A DNA stretch of 64,000 bases from Thermococcus sp. (GCF_027023865.1 NZ_JALVUC010000003.1:1-64000), one strand, 5' to 3'. Shown: positions 42,217 to 52,024, counted from the first letter of the stretch. Numbers and translations: made by a program. The notes: generated by a model not told the origin, from the letters alone.

Positions 42217-43062
42217 TCATTCACACGGTACCAGTAGAACCGGGAGCCTTGAGTCCCTTATCACCCTCTCTGCGGTCGAACCGAGAAGCAGGTCCTTTAT
42301 GAAGCTCCTGCCCTTCTTTCCAAGCACTATCAGGGTTGAGTTCTTTGCGAGAGAGGTGCCTATTATTGCTTGGCTGGCAGTTCCCACCATCACCTCGATT
42401 TCGAACATCTCTCCTAAGCCCTTCGTCGACTTCTCCAGGTTCTTCTTGGCCACTGCCATGTTGTGTTCGAGTTCGTCAACCCCACCGTAGTCAACGGAGT
42501 GGATCAGGATTCCGCCCTTTACACGCTCTCTGAACTTCCTGACCGTCTGAACCAGCTTAACTGAGCACCTAGAGAAGTCCAGCGCCACGAGCGGCCTTTC
42601 GAACATCCGTTCGCAGTCACCGGAGAACTCGAACTTCCCGTCCCTCTCGGTATACTTGATAAGGAGAACTGGCTTCTTCGCGGCCCTCACGAGGTTAGAT
42701 GCAGTGCTTCCCACGAACATGCGCCGCCAGATGTTCTCCCCGACGCTCGGGATGACTATAAGCTCTGCCCCCGCTTCCTCAGCAGCTTTAGCTATCTCTA
42801 TCGAGGGAATTCCTATCCTCACGTCCGCCTTTATCCGGGTTTTTCCGCCGCATTCCTCCTCCACTTCTCTTGCGAGTCTCTCAAGCTTCTTCCTGTAAAC
42901 GCTCTCAAGCTCAAAGGCCTCAAACTCGGCCATGGTTATGTCGACGACGTTGAGGAGGTGAAGCTCCTTGATCTCGAGCTTTGCGAGCCTCGGTATGCAC
43001 TCGCGGAGGGCATGGAGGGAGACCTCCGAGAAATCCGTAGGGTATAAAACTCTGTTGAACAT
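42217..43062 (-). CDS. Tandem universal stress protein
   Basis: A 281-residue protein of two UspA domains. Domain 1 starts 'VLYPTDFSEVSLHALRE'. The ATP-binding type motifs are 'GSTASNLVRAAKKPVLLI' in domain 1 and 'GKKGRSFIKDLLLGSTAERV' with 'PVLLVP' in domain 2. ATG 43062 follows GGTGAAAGA. Probably an ATP-binding stress or signalling protein. Confidence 0.9.
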   Translation of the reverse strand: MFNRVLYPTDFSEVSLHALRECIPRLAKLEIKELHLLNVVDITMAEFEAFELESVYRKKLERLAREVEEECGGKTRIKADVRIGIPSIEIAKAAEEAGAELIVIPSVGENIWRRMFVGSTASNLVRAAKKPVLLIKYTERDGKFEFSGDCERMFERPLVALDFSRCSVKLVQTVRKFRERVKGGILIHSVDYGGVDELEHNMAVAKKNLEKSTKGLGEMFEIEVMVGTASQAIIGTSLAKNSTLIVLGKKGRSFIKDLLLGSTAERVIRDSRLPVLLVPCE

Positions 43063-43140
43063 GTCTTTCACCAGGGGGTTTTATTGGACAAACTATATAT
43101 GGGTTTTTGGTGGATGGTACCCAGTTGGAGGATGTCGTCT

Positions 43141-43839
43141 ATGGGGAAGGGGAAGGTTGTTTTAAAGGCCGTTGAGCTTTACAAGAGCTACAGTATGGGG
43201 AAGGGAGTGATGGTTCCAGCTCTGAGGGGGGCGAGCCTTGAAGTCCATGAGGGAGAGTTCCTCAGCATAATGGGTCCGAGCGGGAGTGGAAAAACCACCC
43301 TGTTGAACATGCTCGGTCTCCTCGACGTTCCTGACTCGGGGGAACTTTACATAGATGGAGCATCTGTGATAGGCCTAGACGACGACGAGCTTTCAGAGAT
43401 GCGGCTGAGGAAGATAGGATTCATCTTCCAGCAGTACAACCTCATACCCACACTAACGTCCCTTGAGAACGTTGAGGTTCCGATGATACTGGCGCGGGTT
43501 CCAAGGCGGGTCAGGTTGAAGAGGGCCATGGAGCTTCTTCGTATGGTGGGCATCCCCCACATGGTTGATCATAAACCTCCGGAGATGAGCGGCGGCCAGC
43601 AGCAGCGCGTTGCAATAGCGAGGGCGCTGGCCAATGAACCCAGCATAATACTCGCCGACGAGCCAACTGGAAACCTAGACACAAAGGCCTCTGAGGATAT
43701 AGTGAAACTAATGAGGAGACTTAATAAGGAGCGGGGCACAACCTTCGTTATCGTAACCCACGATGTGGACGTTGCGAGGAAAACCGATAGGGTTTTGAGG
43801 ATACGCGATGGAAAACTCTACGAGGTGAAGGAGATTTGA
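43141..43839 (+). CDS. MacB/LolD-type ABC exporter ATPase
   Basis: A 232-residue ATPase with Walker A 'GPSGSGKTT', 'FIFQQYNLIPTLTSLENVEV', signature 'MSGGQQQRV' and Walker B 'IILADEPTGNLD'. These are typical of MacB/LolD/FtsE exporters and mechanotransmission pumps. ATG 43141 follows GGAGGA; the earlier ATG at 43132 overlaps that site. A TATA-like 'GACAAACTATATATGGG' lies near 43087. First gene of a three-gene set. Confidence 0.9.
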   Translation: MGKGKVVLKAVELYKSYSMGKGVMVPALRGASLEVHEGEFLSIMGPSGSGKTTLLNMLGLLDVPDSGELYIDGASVIGLDDDELSEMRLRKIGFIFQQYNLIPTLTSLENVEVPMILARVPRRVRLKRAMELLRMVGIPHMVDHKPPEMSGGQQQRVAIARALANEPSIILADEPTGNLDTKASEDIVKLMRRLNKERGTTFVIVTHDVDVARKTDRVLRIRDGKLYEVKEI

Positions 43840-45677
43840 AGAAAAAGATTTTAGCTCTCCTCTTATTCATGGTTCTCCTCCTTCCCCCCGTTCTGGGGAA
43901 CACCGGGGAGCCGTCTTATATGGTGACTTTTCAAGGTTATCTTGGCTTGGGGGAATCCGTGATAGTCGGGAATTACACTCTTACCGTTTTAAACTTCCTC
44001 TACAACGCCCAGACGTGGCCGCCCGTTGTTCTCTTCAAGCTGAGGGACAACAGGAACTTTACATCGGTTACCTTCTCGCTCTCCGAGGGGCAGTCCTACT
44101 CCTACGGTGACGTAAAGATCAACTTAAACTACGTTTCATCGGGTGCGATGTTTAAGAATCCGCGTGCCTTTGTGTCGATATACTCCAAGCCGACTACTGT
44201 ATTCTACGGCATGACCCATGTCAACAGCACATTCACCTATGGGCCCCTTCAGCTCTCGGTTTTGGGATTCAAAAATGGAACTGTTTTCATGCGCTACTAC
44301 AGGGATGACTTCATCGACTACGCCTATTTTGGCGTTGGTGGGCACTACTGGCACGGCGTTTACATGATGGTATACAACGTTACCAATTCGAGTGCCAAGA
44401 TGAAGATACTCGTCCCCAAGTACCTGCGCTACTCACTCGTTCAGGGAACGGTTGTCGTGATGGATAACGTGAGCTTCTCGAACGTCGAGGTGGGGGCTCC
44501 GTTTCAGCTGAACGTGACGGTTTCCAACATAGGGGACACGAGCGCCCGCTACGTCAAGGTTTACCTCTATTCCAAACCCAGTGTCCAAGAGGAGGGGGGC
44601 GGGAAGAGCCTGCTTCCAACGGTTTCACTACCCTCCGTAAGTCAGGAGCTGCCGTTTGCATCCTATATGGAGGGACCCGTTAGGTACATCGGACCCCTTC
44701 AGCCGGGCGGAGTCAGGACTCTACACTTCAGGCTCATAACCTCCAAGGCCCTGAAACCCGACGTGTACCCCCTTTACATAGAAGTCGAATACAGCGATGA
44801 GAACGGTGTCGTGAAGACGGAGGAGTTCCAGATTGGAATCCCTGTTAACAACGCCCAGAGTCCAAAGGTGACGATAGTTAGCTTCAAAACCGAGCCAGAC
44901 CCGGTTCCACCCGGCTCTAACTTCACGGTCGTTCTCAAAGTGGCTGACACCGGAAACGCCCCGGCAATGCACGTTAGGGTCCAGTTGATGGGCACCAAAC
45001 CCACCGAGGAGAAACAGACCTATCAGCTCTTCCCCACGGGGGGAGGAAGTAACCAGGAGGCCAACATCTATCCGGTAGGACGGCAGAGCGGCCTCTACTT
45101 CGACGAGATAAAGGTAAACCAGACCTATACAGGAAAGCTCACCTTCGCGGTCAAGGATGTTTCAAGCAATGTTTATCCCCTCTATGCGGTGATAACCTAC
45201 GAAGACGAGAACGGGGTAACCTACAAGGAGCAGGCAACCTTTGGCGTCAGCGTCGCCGGAAAACCACGGTTAAAGGTCTACCTTGGGAACGTCTGGGTCA
45301 GCAATGGAGAGTACAGTTTTGAGATTGACGTGGCCAACGACGGTAGGGCTGCCGCAGATGGTGTTACAGTCGAGGTGAGCTCCAAGGAGCTGAGCCTCTT
45401 CCCTCTGGGTGAGAAGTACGTCGGGAGCGTTGAACCCCTGGATTACGACAGCGCCAACTTCATGATACTCAATGATACACTGAAGGCCGGAACCTACCCC
45501 GTGGACGTCCGGGTATCGTATCTGGCCGACAATGGAAGCTTCGTTAGTTTCACAAAGACGATAACCGTCCAGATACCGCTGGGGATACATACTGACAGGA
45601 GACGGGAGTACTACTACGTTGGCGCGGCCGCTTTGATAATTGCCATTATACTGCTCTGGAGGGCGAGGCGTGGATAG
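43836..45677 (+). CDS. Secreted, membrane-anchored protein with CARDB-like repeats
   Basis: A 613-residue protein starting at TTG 43836 inside the ATPase stop region. The signal peptide ends 'LLPPVLGNTG'. Two or three Ig-like/CARDB-type repeats carry the pattern 'VSNIGDTSARYVKVYL', 'VADTGNAPAMHVRVQL' and 'VANDGRAAADGVTVEV'. It ends in one membrane helix and 'LWRARRG'. It resembles the extracellular partner encoded with archaeal MacB-like exporters. It lies between the ATPase and permease genes, so it may bind the exported substrate or link the pump to the S-layer. Confidence 0.75.
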   Translation: MKKKILALLLFMVLLLPPVLGNTGEPSYMVTFQGYLGLGESVIVGNYTLTVLNFLYNAQTWPPVVLFKLRDNRNFTSVTFSLSEGQSYSYGDVKINLNYVSSGAMFKNPRAFVSIYSKPTTVFYGMTHVNSTFTYGPLQLSVLGFKNGTVFMRYYRDDFIDYAYFGVGGHYWHGVYMMVYNVTNSSAKMKILVPKYLRYSLVQGTVVVMDNVSFSNVEVGAPFQLNVTVSNIGDTSARYVKVYLYSKPSVQEEGGGKSLLPTVSLPSVSQELPFASYMEGPVRYIGPLQPGGVRTLHFRLITSKALKPDVYPLYIEVEYSDENGVVKTEEFQIGIPVNNAQSPKVTIVSFKTEPDPVPPGSNFTVVLKVADTGNAPAMHVRVQLMGTKPTEEKQTYQLFPTGGGSNQEANIYPVGRQSGLYFDEIKVNQTYTGKLTFAVKDVSSNVYPLYAVITYEDENGVTYKEQATFGVSVAGKPRLKVYLGNVWVSNGEYSFEIDVANDGRAAADGVTVEVSSKELSLFPLGEKYVGSVEPLDYDSANFMILNDTLKAGTYPVDVRVSYLADNGSFVSFTKTITVQIPLGIHTDRRREYYYVGAAALIIAIILLWRARRG

Positions 45678-46893
45678 AGAGGTTCTGAAGATAGCATTCA
45701 GGAATCTTCACAGGAGAAAGACCAGAACACTCTTCACCATGCTTGGGATAATAATAGCCATAGCCTCAATAACCGCGCTGGTGGCCATAGCCGAGGGATT
45801 CCAGATCTCCATAGCCCAGACTCTTCAGAGCACGAGCAACGTCGTGATAGTCCTGCCCGGCATGGGGGCATCGATCTGGACAATAGGCACGAGCACCCTG
45901 AACCAGGACGTCGTGCAGAAGATAGCGCACATAAACCACGTTGAGGCCATAAACCCCATCCTCCTCAAGTTCACGGCCATGGAATATCAGGGATGGCAGA
46001 TGCCCGTGACGGTCATGGGCATAATCCCACGGGACGCGCAGAAGTTTTACGCCTTCACCGGCCCGCCCATGCAGAGGGGACAGTTCATGCCTCAAGGCTC
46101 GCGCTTTAAGGCGGTTCTTGGCTACTCCATCGCCAACGGCAGGGTAAAAAAGGCCGGTGGCGGTTACCTCAACTGGGAGATCCTCCCGGGTCAGACGATA
46201 AAGGTATACAACGGCAACGGCAATCCATGGGAGTTCAAGGTTTCTGGGAGCTTTCGTGAGAGCGGTCAGAGCTTCATCGGCGGCTTCATAGACACGAGCG
46301 TCTTTGTCCCCCTGGGAACGCTCCAGAGGATGTACAACGAGCCGGGGAAGATAAGCTTCATCGAGATATGGGTGGATGACGTTAACTTCGTCGACTACGT
46401 CAAGGAAAGGGTCTCAAAGCTCCTGCCGAGTGCCACAGTCATAACGGAGCGCCAGGGCATCAAAACGGTGTTCCAGATAGAGGAGATGCTTAACAACCTG
46501 CTCATCGGCATAGGCAGCATAGCCCTTCTCGTTGGAGCTCTGGGGGTCATCAACACGCTACTCACCTCCGTCATGGAGCGCACGAGGGAGATAGGAACCT
46601 ACCGCGCCCTTGGGGCCAAGAAGAGGTTCATCCTCGAGATGATACTCCTCGAGGGTTTGATGCTTACGGTTATAGGAGGAATCATCGGCTTCGTCTCCGG
46701 GGTCTTCCTCGCGGATGCGGTCGTGGACATTTTGAGACAGAAAACATCGGGCCTCCCAAACCCGGTGGTGGATCTCAGGGTGGTGGCAATTGCTTTCGGG
46801 GTTACACTGCTTATAGGAATCCTTGCAAGCGTTTACCCCGCCAGAAAGGCGGCGGAGCTGAGGCCGGCGGAGGCCATAAGACACGTGGAGTGA
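45670..46893 (+). CDS. MacB/FtsX-type ABC exporter permease
   Basis: A 407-residue permease. An N-terminal helix ('RKTRTLFTMLGIIIAIASIT') is followed by a large extracytoplasmic MacB_PCD-type domain and three C-terminal FtsX helices with 'MERTREIGTYRALGAKKRFI' and 'YPARKAAELRPAEAIRH'. GTG 45670 overlaps the previous gene's stop. Together with the ATPase it forms a dimeric exporter or mechanotransmitter. Confidence 0.9.
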   Translation: MDREVLKIAFRNLHRRKTRTLFTMLGIIIAIASITALVAIAEGFQISIAQTLQSTSNVVIVLPGMGASIWTIGTSTLNQDVVQKIAHINHVEAINPILLKFTAMEYQGWQMPVTVMGIIPRDAQKFYAFTGPPMQRGQFMPQGSRFKAVLGYSIANGRVKKAGGGYLNWEILPGQTIKVYNGNGNPWEFKVSGSFRESGQSFIGGFIDTSVFVPLGTLQRMYNEPGKISFIEIWVDDVNFVDYVKERVSKLLPSATVITERQGIKTVFQIEEMLNNLLIGIGSIALLVGALGVINTLLTSVMERTREIGTYRALGAKKRFILEMILLEGLMLTVIGGIIGFVSGVFLADAVVDILRQKTSGLPNPVVDLRVVAIAFGVTLLIGILASVYPARKAAELRPAEAIRHVE

Positions 46894-46936
46894 AAAGGGT
46901 TATAACGGCCAGACCCAAGATTGAACGGTGGTAGCC

Positions 46937-48133
46937 ATGGTCAAGAGGGTTCACATCTTCGACTGGCATAAGGAGCACGCTAAGAAGGTTGAGGAGTTCG
47001 CGGGCTGGGAGATGCCCATCTGGTACTCGGGCATAAAGGAGGAGCACCTAGCCGTGAGGAACGGCATTGGAATCTTCGACGTTTCGCACATGGGAGAGTT
47101 CATCTTCCGCGGTAAGGATGCCTTAGAGTTCCTCCAGTACGTTACCACAAACGACATAAGCAAACCCCCTGCGATAAGTGGAACATACACACTCGTTCTC
47201 AACGAGCGCGGCGCTGTAAAGGATGAAACTCTGATCTTCAACATGGGTAACGACACCTACATGATGGTCTGTGACAGCGATGCCTTTGAGAAGCTTGAGG
47301 CATGGTTTAACGCGATAAAGCGCGGAATCGAGAAGTTTGGCAACCTCGACCTCGAGATGGAGAACAAGACCTACGACATGGTCATGTTTTCCATCCAGGG
47401 GCCGAAGGCCAGGGACCTTGCCAAGGAGCTCTTCGGCATAGATATCAACGACCTCTGGTGGTTCCAGGCCAAGGAGGTTGAACTCGACGGGATAAAGATG
47501 CTCCTCTCCAGGAGTGGCTACACCGGCGAGAACGGCTGGGAGGTCTACTTTGAGGACTCCAACCCTTACCACCCGGACGAGAGCAAGCGCGGGAAGCCGG
47601 AGAAGGCCCTCCACGTCTGGGAGACGATCCTCGAGGCCGGTGAGAAGTACGGCATAAAGCCCGCCGGGCTTGGAGCGAGGGATACGCTCCGCCTTGAGGC
47701 CGGCTACACCCTCTACGGAAACGAGACCAAAGAATTCCAGCTCCTCAGCACCGATATCGACGAAGTTACGCCACTCCAGGCCAACCTTGACTTTGCCATC
47801 TTCTGGGACAAGGAGTTCGTAGGGAAGGACGCCCTCCTCAAGCAGAGGGAGCGCGGCCTGCCGAGTAAGATGATTCACTTCAAGATGGTCGACAAGGGAA
47901 TCCCGAGGGAGGGCTACAAGGTCTACGCTGACGGCGAGCTCATAGGCGAGGTCACCAGCGGAACACTCTCGCCGCTCCTCGGCATAGGAATCGGCATAGC
48001 CTTCGTGAAGCCGGAGTACGCCAAGCCCGGCGTCAAGCTGGAGATAGAGATAAGGGGCAAGCCCAAGAAGGCCCTTACCGTTACCCCACCGTTCTATAAC
48101 CCCAAGAAGTACGGAGCATTCAGGGAGGAGTAA
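46937..48133 (+). CDS. gcvT: Aminomethyltransferase (glycine cleavage T protein)
   Basis: A 398-residue GcvT. Family marks are '[20 protein letters not shown]', '[11 protein letters not shown]', '[18 protein letters not shown]' and '[18 protein letters not shown]' with the folate/aminomethyl site Asp. It transfers a methylene group from the H-protein-bound aminomethyl group to tetrahydropterin. ATG 46937 follows GGTGGTAGCC. Transcribed alone ('AAGGGTTATAAC' near 46896 is its promoter); the other glycine-cleavage genes are not nearby. Confidence 0.95.
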   Translation: MVKRVHIFDWHKEHAKKVEEFAGWEMPIWYSGIKEEHLAVRNGIGIFDVSHMGEFIFRGKDALEFLQYVTTNDISKPPAISGTYTLVLNERGAVKDETLIFNMGNDTYMMVCDSDAFEKLEAWFNAIKRGIEKFGNLDLEMENKTYDMVMFSIQGPKARDLAKELFGIDINDLWWFQAKEVELDGIKMLLSRSGYTGENGWEVYFEDSNPYHPDESKRGKPEKALHVWETILEAGEKYGIKPAGLGARDTLRLEAGYTLYGNETKEFQLLSTDIDEVTPLQANLDFAIFWDKEFVGKDALLKQRERGLPSKMIHFKMVDKGIPREGYKVYADGELIGEVTSGTLSPLLGIGIGIAFVKPEYAKPGVKLEIEIRGKPKKALTVTPPFYNPKKYGAFREE

Positions 48134-48213
48134 TTCCTCCCGTTTTGCCCTCTCCCTATTTTTAGTCTCTTCCCAATCACCCCAAAGGCTTATAGGTAAT
48201 GGGGGCGTTACTT

Positions 48214-48645
48214 ATGCTGTTCGACCCGAGACCGAAGAAGAGGATTGATGAGCTTTTTGACAGGAGAGAGGAATTCAAAGCACTGTCATCAACTAACGAA
48301 CTCTAACACTCCTTCTTGGAATCGGGTGGGTTAATAAAAGCTCCCCTCCTCAGGGCCACGCTCAATGAAATTGAGAACGGAGTGTATATGGATGCCAGGA
48401 AGATGTACTTCGATTCTGGAGGCTGGATAACCGCGGATTCCTTAAGGAGAGAGCTTGAGAGGGCACCCAATTCCCTTCGAGGAGATTTTAAGCACATACC
48501 CCCCGAGGGAATGAAAAGCGTCAGGGGCGTGAAGATCAGCGGACTTGAGCTTCGGTTTGAGAAGCCGGTCCAAATCTCCGATGCCCTTAGGGCCCTAAAT
48601 GACCTCGGTGCGGTTATCGGGAGGGTCCTAAGAGAGCGCGGATAA
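48214..48645 (+). pseudogene. Remnant of an archaeal ATPase gene plus an unassigned reading frame
   Basis: After a TATA-like 'GGCTTATAGGTAAT' (48187), ATG 48214 opens the typical start of Thermococcales archaeal ATPases, 'MLFDPRPKKRIDELFDRREE', but it stops after 30 codons at 48304. The same frame then stays open to 48645 with 'LIKAPLLRATLNEIENGVYM' and 'VKISGLELRFEKPVQISDAL'. This second part has no good start and no P-loop. Either a large internal deletion left both ends, or the second part is an unrelated small gene. I do not recognise its family. Confidence 0.5.
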
Positions 48646-48676
48646 GATTTTTATTTATCCAGTTCTATCTCCGATC

Positions 48677-49507
48677 ATGTCCAAAAAGCACGCCGTTCTT
48701 GCTGTGCTCCTCTGGTCAACGGTTGCTTCCGCCTTCAAGCTCTCGCTCCGCTACATGACGCCGTTGCAACTTCTCTTCTACGCCTCCCTGACCTCACTCA
48801 TTGTATTCGGGATTATCTACTTCCGCGAGTTCTCGCCGAGGAAAGAAAACCTCCGCTCGGCTTACCTTGGCCTTCTAGTGGTTCTCTACTACACCGTCCT
48901 CTTCTCGGCCTACGGCCGCTTGCCAGCCCAGGAAGCACAGGCGCTCAACTACACCTGGCCCCTTATGCTCGTCCTTCTCTCAATCCCCCTGCTCGGGAAG
49001 AGACCTGGGAGGGGGGCAGTTTTTGGGCTGTTAATCGGCTTCCTCGGGGCATTGGTGGTGGCTACAAGGGGGAACCTAACCAGTTTGAACCTCTCCAATC
49101 CCGTCGGTGTTGCCCTTGGCATCGGGAGCGCGGTTATATGGGCCGCTTACTGGTTACTGAACCTGAGAGATAAGCGACCCCTCATTGAGAAGATGTTCTG
49201 GAACTTCCTCTTTGGGTTCGCTTATGTTTCAGTAATTCTCACGCTCTTAGGTGGGCTTGTTGTTCCACCCCTAGTGGGCGCCATCGGAGCAATCTACGTC
49301 GGCCTCTTCGAGATGGGTATTACCTACATCTTCTGGTATAAGGCTGTTGAGGGTGATATAGGTTTCGCCTCGAATTTAGCCTATCTAGTACCATTCCTGA
49401 GCCTTCTATTCATCTTCACCGTAGTTGGGGAGAGCATAGCGCCCGCGACCGTCGGGGGGCTTGTGTTGATAGTTATAGGTATAGTGATTGGGAAGGCTGG
49501 AAACTGA
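48677..49507 (+). CDS. EamA/DMT-family transporter
   Basis: A 276-residue protein with ten membrane helices in two EamA repeats; the second half contains 'YVGLFEMGITYIFWYKAVEG' and 'IAPATVGGLVLIVIGI'. It exports or imports small metabolites, with unknown specificity. TATA-like 'AAGATTTTTATTTATCC' (about 48645) gives a very short leader. Confidence 0.9.
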   Translation: MSKKHAVLAVLLWSTVASAFKLSLRYMTPLQLLFYASLTSLIVFGIIYFREFSPRKENLRSAYLGLLVVLYYTVLFSAYGRLPAQEAQALNYTWPLMLVLLSIPLLGKRPGRGAVFGLLIGFLGALVVATRGNLTSLNLSNPVGVALGIGSAVIWAAYWLLNLRDKRPLIEKMFWNFLFGFAYVSVILTLLGGLVVPPLVGAIGAIYVGLFEMGITYIFWYKAVEGDIGFASNLAYLVPFLSLLFIFTVVGESIAPATVGGLVLIVIGIVIGKAGN

Positions 49508-49514
49508 CCTCCTC

Positions 49515-49780
49515 CTCGTCGTGAATGGCGAGGGTTCTGACAAATTAACCCTCCGCCATTGACGGGAAGGTTTACGGGCACTCATTCACCTACTCCCGTT
49601 GCCAGTTTCGGCTCAGCCCGAAGGCACGGTCTCATGCCCATTACCCCTACCGCAGAGCGGATTGGGATTATCGTTCCAAAGACCACTCGTGAGTTTCAAA
49701 CTGCCATAACGGGCAGTCTTTCGAAGACGCTTAACAGCGTCAAACCACTCCAAGGAGGGAGTGGTAACTGAAACCCCCCA
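49515..49780 (-). mobile_element. Right-end remnant of an IS605-type element with omega-RNA-like structured RNA
   Basis: There is no intact gene, but hairpins follow one after another. In plus coordinates: AATGGCG-AGGGTT paired with AACCCTCCGCCATT (about 49522-49562, one bulge); TTCGG-CTCAGC-CCGAA (near 49606-49622); ACTGCC-ATAAC-GGGCAGT (near 49703-49720); GACGC-TTAACA-GCGTC (near 49728-49743); and CCACTC-CAAGGAGG-GAGTGG (about 49745-49764). The minus-strand frame 'PSLEWFDAVKRLRKTARYGS' could be a tnpB tail. The layout, ending in a bulged hairpin, fits the right end of IS200/IS605 elements, where the 3' part of tnpB overlaps the guide RNA. No TnpA or TnpB body is present. Assignment by pattern, not by search. 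Confidence 0.5.
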
Positions 49781-49961
49781 CCTCATCGGGTTGTTTTTAA
49801 GTGGCCTCTTCGAGGCCTTAATAAAATACAAACAATTTAAAGGGTTTCCATCACTTATGGTTGTTTGATAGTTTATTGCACCCCCCACCCTAAAGGGCGA
49901 GGCTTTCAGAAGAAAAAGGTAAAGCTTTTAAACCTAATCCGCTTATTTACCGCGGCTGAGA
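49781..49961. other. Spacer between the structured remnant and tRNA-Gly
   Basis: It contains a short perfect hairpin GGCCTC-TTC-GAGGCC (about 49803-49817), an A/T-rich stretch and 'CCCCCCACCCTAAAGGGCG' (near 49883), which may also belong to the insertion-element remnant. 'GTAAAGCTTTTAAACC' (49919-49934) is the tRNA promoter. No gene is visible. Confidence 0.5.
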
Positions 49962-50039
49962 GCGGTGGTAGTCTAGCCTGGTCTAGGACACCGGCCTTCC
50001 AAGCCGGTAACCCGGGTTCGAATCCCGGCCACCGCACCA
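49962..50039 (+). tRNA. tRNA-Gly(UCC)
   Basis: The acceptor stem GCGGTGG (49962-49968) pairs with CCACCGC (50029-50035). The anticodon arm is CCGGC-CTTCCAA-GCCGG, giving anticodon TCC. The T arm is CCGGG-TTCGAAT-CCCGG. Discriminator A is followed by an encoded CCA (50037-50039). There is no intron. A hairpin AAAAGCGCCGCTTTT follows at about 50056. Confidence 0.96.
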
Positions 50040-50164
50040 TTACAACCCTTTCTTCAAAAGCGCCGCTTTTGCTTTGTTCAAGCGTTTTTCGCATGGTGCA
50101 ATCTGTTTCAAGAGGCACGTGGTGATGGAAAAAGGTACAGAAGGGCAAAGAAGAAATAGAAAGC

Positions 50165-50590
50165 TCACTTCAGCTTTTCAAGGATTATCGCGGGGCAGAC
50201 CTTGGTGACGCCATCTATCCTACCGATCTTGTTGGAGATTATGTCTGAGAGATCTTCCCCGTCCTTGGCCCAAACCTCGGCCATTATCATGTGATCGCCA
50301 CTCGTCAGGTACACCTTCCTCACGAACTCGAATTCCTTGAGCTTGCTCGCGACGTCAAATATCCTCTCAGGCAGGGTGTCAACCCCTGTCAGGCTGACGA
50401 GGTTGTAACCGAGCCTGGAGGGATCAACGACGGCGGTGTACTGCTTTATAACTCCTGCCTCTTCTAGGGCCTTCACGCGCTTCCTCACGGCCGTCTCACT
50501 TATGCCAAGGACCTTTGCTATCTCCGTGAACGGAGTGCGCGCGTCCTTGGTGAGCATGTCGATTATGATGCTGTCCCTTTCGTCAAGCAT
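50165..50590 (-). CDS. Lrp/AsnC-family transcription regulator
   Basis: A 141-residue regulator with an N-terminal HTH ('[20 protein letters not shown]') and a C-terminal RAM/AsnC ligand domain ('[20 protein letters not shown]'). ATG 50590 follows GAGGTGAGGAAA. Targets and effector amino acid unknown. Confidence 0.93.
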   Translation of the reverse strand: MLDERDSIIIDMLTKDARTPFTEIAKVLGISETAVRKRVKALEEAGVIKQYTAVVDPSRLGYNLVSLTGVDTLPERIFDVASKLKEFEFVRKVYLTSGDHMIMAEVWAKDGEDLSDIISNKIGRIDGVTKVCPAIILEKLK

Positions 50591-50662
50591 TTTCCTCACC
50601 TCTACTTCATCACATATATGTCGATTGGGTATATTAAGTTTTTGAACCTATCTGTTCCGAGA

Positions 50663-51916
50663 TTAAACCTTGAGTGTCAGTTTGGCAACCGTCTCAACGT
50701 GTGGAGTGTGGGGGAACATGTCGATCCCGACAGCACTGTCTAGGGAATACTTCTCTGAGAGGTATTGGAGGTTCCCGGCTAAAGTCCGGGGGTTGCATGA
50801 TACGTAGACAATGCTTTCAGGTTTGTCTTTTAAAATTTTCCTTATAAGTTTAGGGTGCAGACCCGAACGGGGCGGATCAAGCACTACCGTATCGTAAGTG
50901 GAGAGGTTCCCAACGTCCCTGTCCATCCCAACGCGGAAGACGGCATCAACGCCGTTCAACTCAACGTTCCTTTTTGCCATTTCAACCGCAAAGGGATTTA
51001 CTTCGACTCCTTCGGTTTTCAAGCCGCGCTTCGCGAGGTAGACCCCGAAGGTACCGACACCGGAGTACAAATCGAGAACCTTCTCTCCATCAATGCGCTT
51101 TGAGACCTCCTCAAGGAGCATAATCGCAGCGTAGCTGTTAGTCTGGAAGAAGCTGTTTGGGTGGACTAGGTAGACGACGTCGTTGAGCTTTTCTTTTATG
51201 AACTCCGACTTCCAAGATTTCTCTATCTCACCGTAGGAGACATCGCTCTTCGTTCTGTTGACGCTCCAGTATATTGAGTCCGCGTAATCGAAGTAGGCTG
51301 GAAAATCCTCGGGCAGAGTCCCTTTGGAGGTAACGAGGTTGACCATAAGCTCCCCCGTGAACTTGCCCTCGCGCACAACAATATATCTTAAAAATCCCTC
51401 GTTCTTTTTTATCTCGTAGAGGCTCGGCCTGTGGTCTTCTATAAACTCTCTGAGGGATTTGAGAACCTTTTTGCTGATCCCCCCGAAAATGGGGCACTCG
51501 TCGATGTCAACCGCATCCCACCACATTCCCCGTCTCCTGAAGCCTGTCCCCTTTGCTGAAATGACGACATCAATCCTGTTCCTATGGCCGTAAATAACTG
51601 GAGATGGTCTGACTTTAACAGCTATCCCCAGAATATTTGAAAGTTTGGTCTCTTTGAATGCAATCTGACTCCCGTAGGGAATGTGCTGGAGGGCACAGCC
51701 GCCGCAGGTCCCGAAGTGTGGGCAACGAGGCTCTGTTCTCTCAGGTGATGGCTTGACAACCTCAAAATCAATCGCGATGAGCTTCCTCTTCTTTCTGCGC
51801 CATTTTATGACTTCAACAACGTCTCCTGGTGCTGTGAACGGGACGTAAACCTCTCTCCCCCCTGTCCTAAGAATTCCCATGCCGTCCCAGTCGAGTTCCT
51901 CGATGACTCCCTTCAT
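50663..51916 (-). CDS. RlmD/TrmA-type RNA (uracil-5-)-methyltransferase
   Basis: A 417-residue enzyme. An N-terminal TRAM-type domain is followed by an Fe-S cluster motif 'CPHFGTCGGCALQH', then 'VHPNSFFQTN', SAM motif 'VLDLYSGVGTFGVYLA', 'DPPRSGLHPKLI' and catalytic 'YVSCNPRTLAGNL'. Thermococcales have two such enzymes, one for tRNA U54 and one for 23S rRNA; I cannot say which this is. ATG 51916 starts 'MKGVIEELDWDG'; the upstream open stretch overlaps the promoter 'CAGGTTTATAAACG'. Confidence 0.92.
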   Translation of the reverse strand: MKGVIEELDWDGMGILRTGGREVYVPFTAPGDVVEVIKWRRKKRKLIAIDFEVVKPSPERTEPRCPHFGTCGGCALQHIPYGSQIAFKETKLSNILGIAVKVRPSPVIYGHRNRIDVVISAKGTGFRRRGMWWDAVDIDECPIFGGISKKVLKSLREFIEDHRPSLYEIKKNEGFLRYIVVREGKFTGELMVNLVTSKGTLPEDFPAYFDYADSIYWSVNRTKSDVSYGEIEKSWKSEFIKEKLNDVVYLVHPNSFFQTNSYAAIMLLEEVSKRIDGEKVLDLYSGVGTFGVYLAKRGLKTEGVEVNPFAVEMAKRNVELNGVDAVFRVGMDRDVGNLSTYDTVVLDPPRSGLHPKLIRKILKDKPESIVYVSCNPRTLAGNLQYLSEKYSLDSAVGIDMFPHTPHVETVAKLTLKV

Positions 51917-52024
51917 GCTCGTCCGTGCGCTGGGGCGTTTATAAACCTGCCCTTGGGCGGGTGTCAAAAATGTCCTCGGAAGGTTTATTTAGTTTGAAGA
52001 CGTATAAATAAGCGGTGCCGCGGG

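Noticed and set aside
49515-49961. CRISPR array or leader.
   Set aside because: No direct repeats at regular spacing. The structure consists of different hairpins, not repeats.
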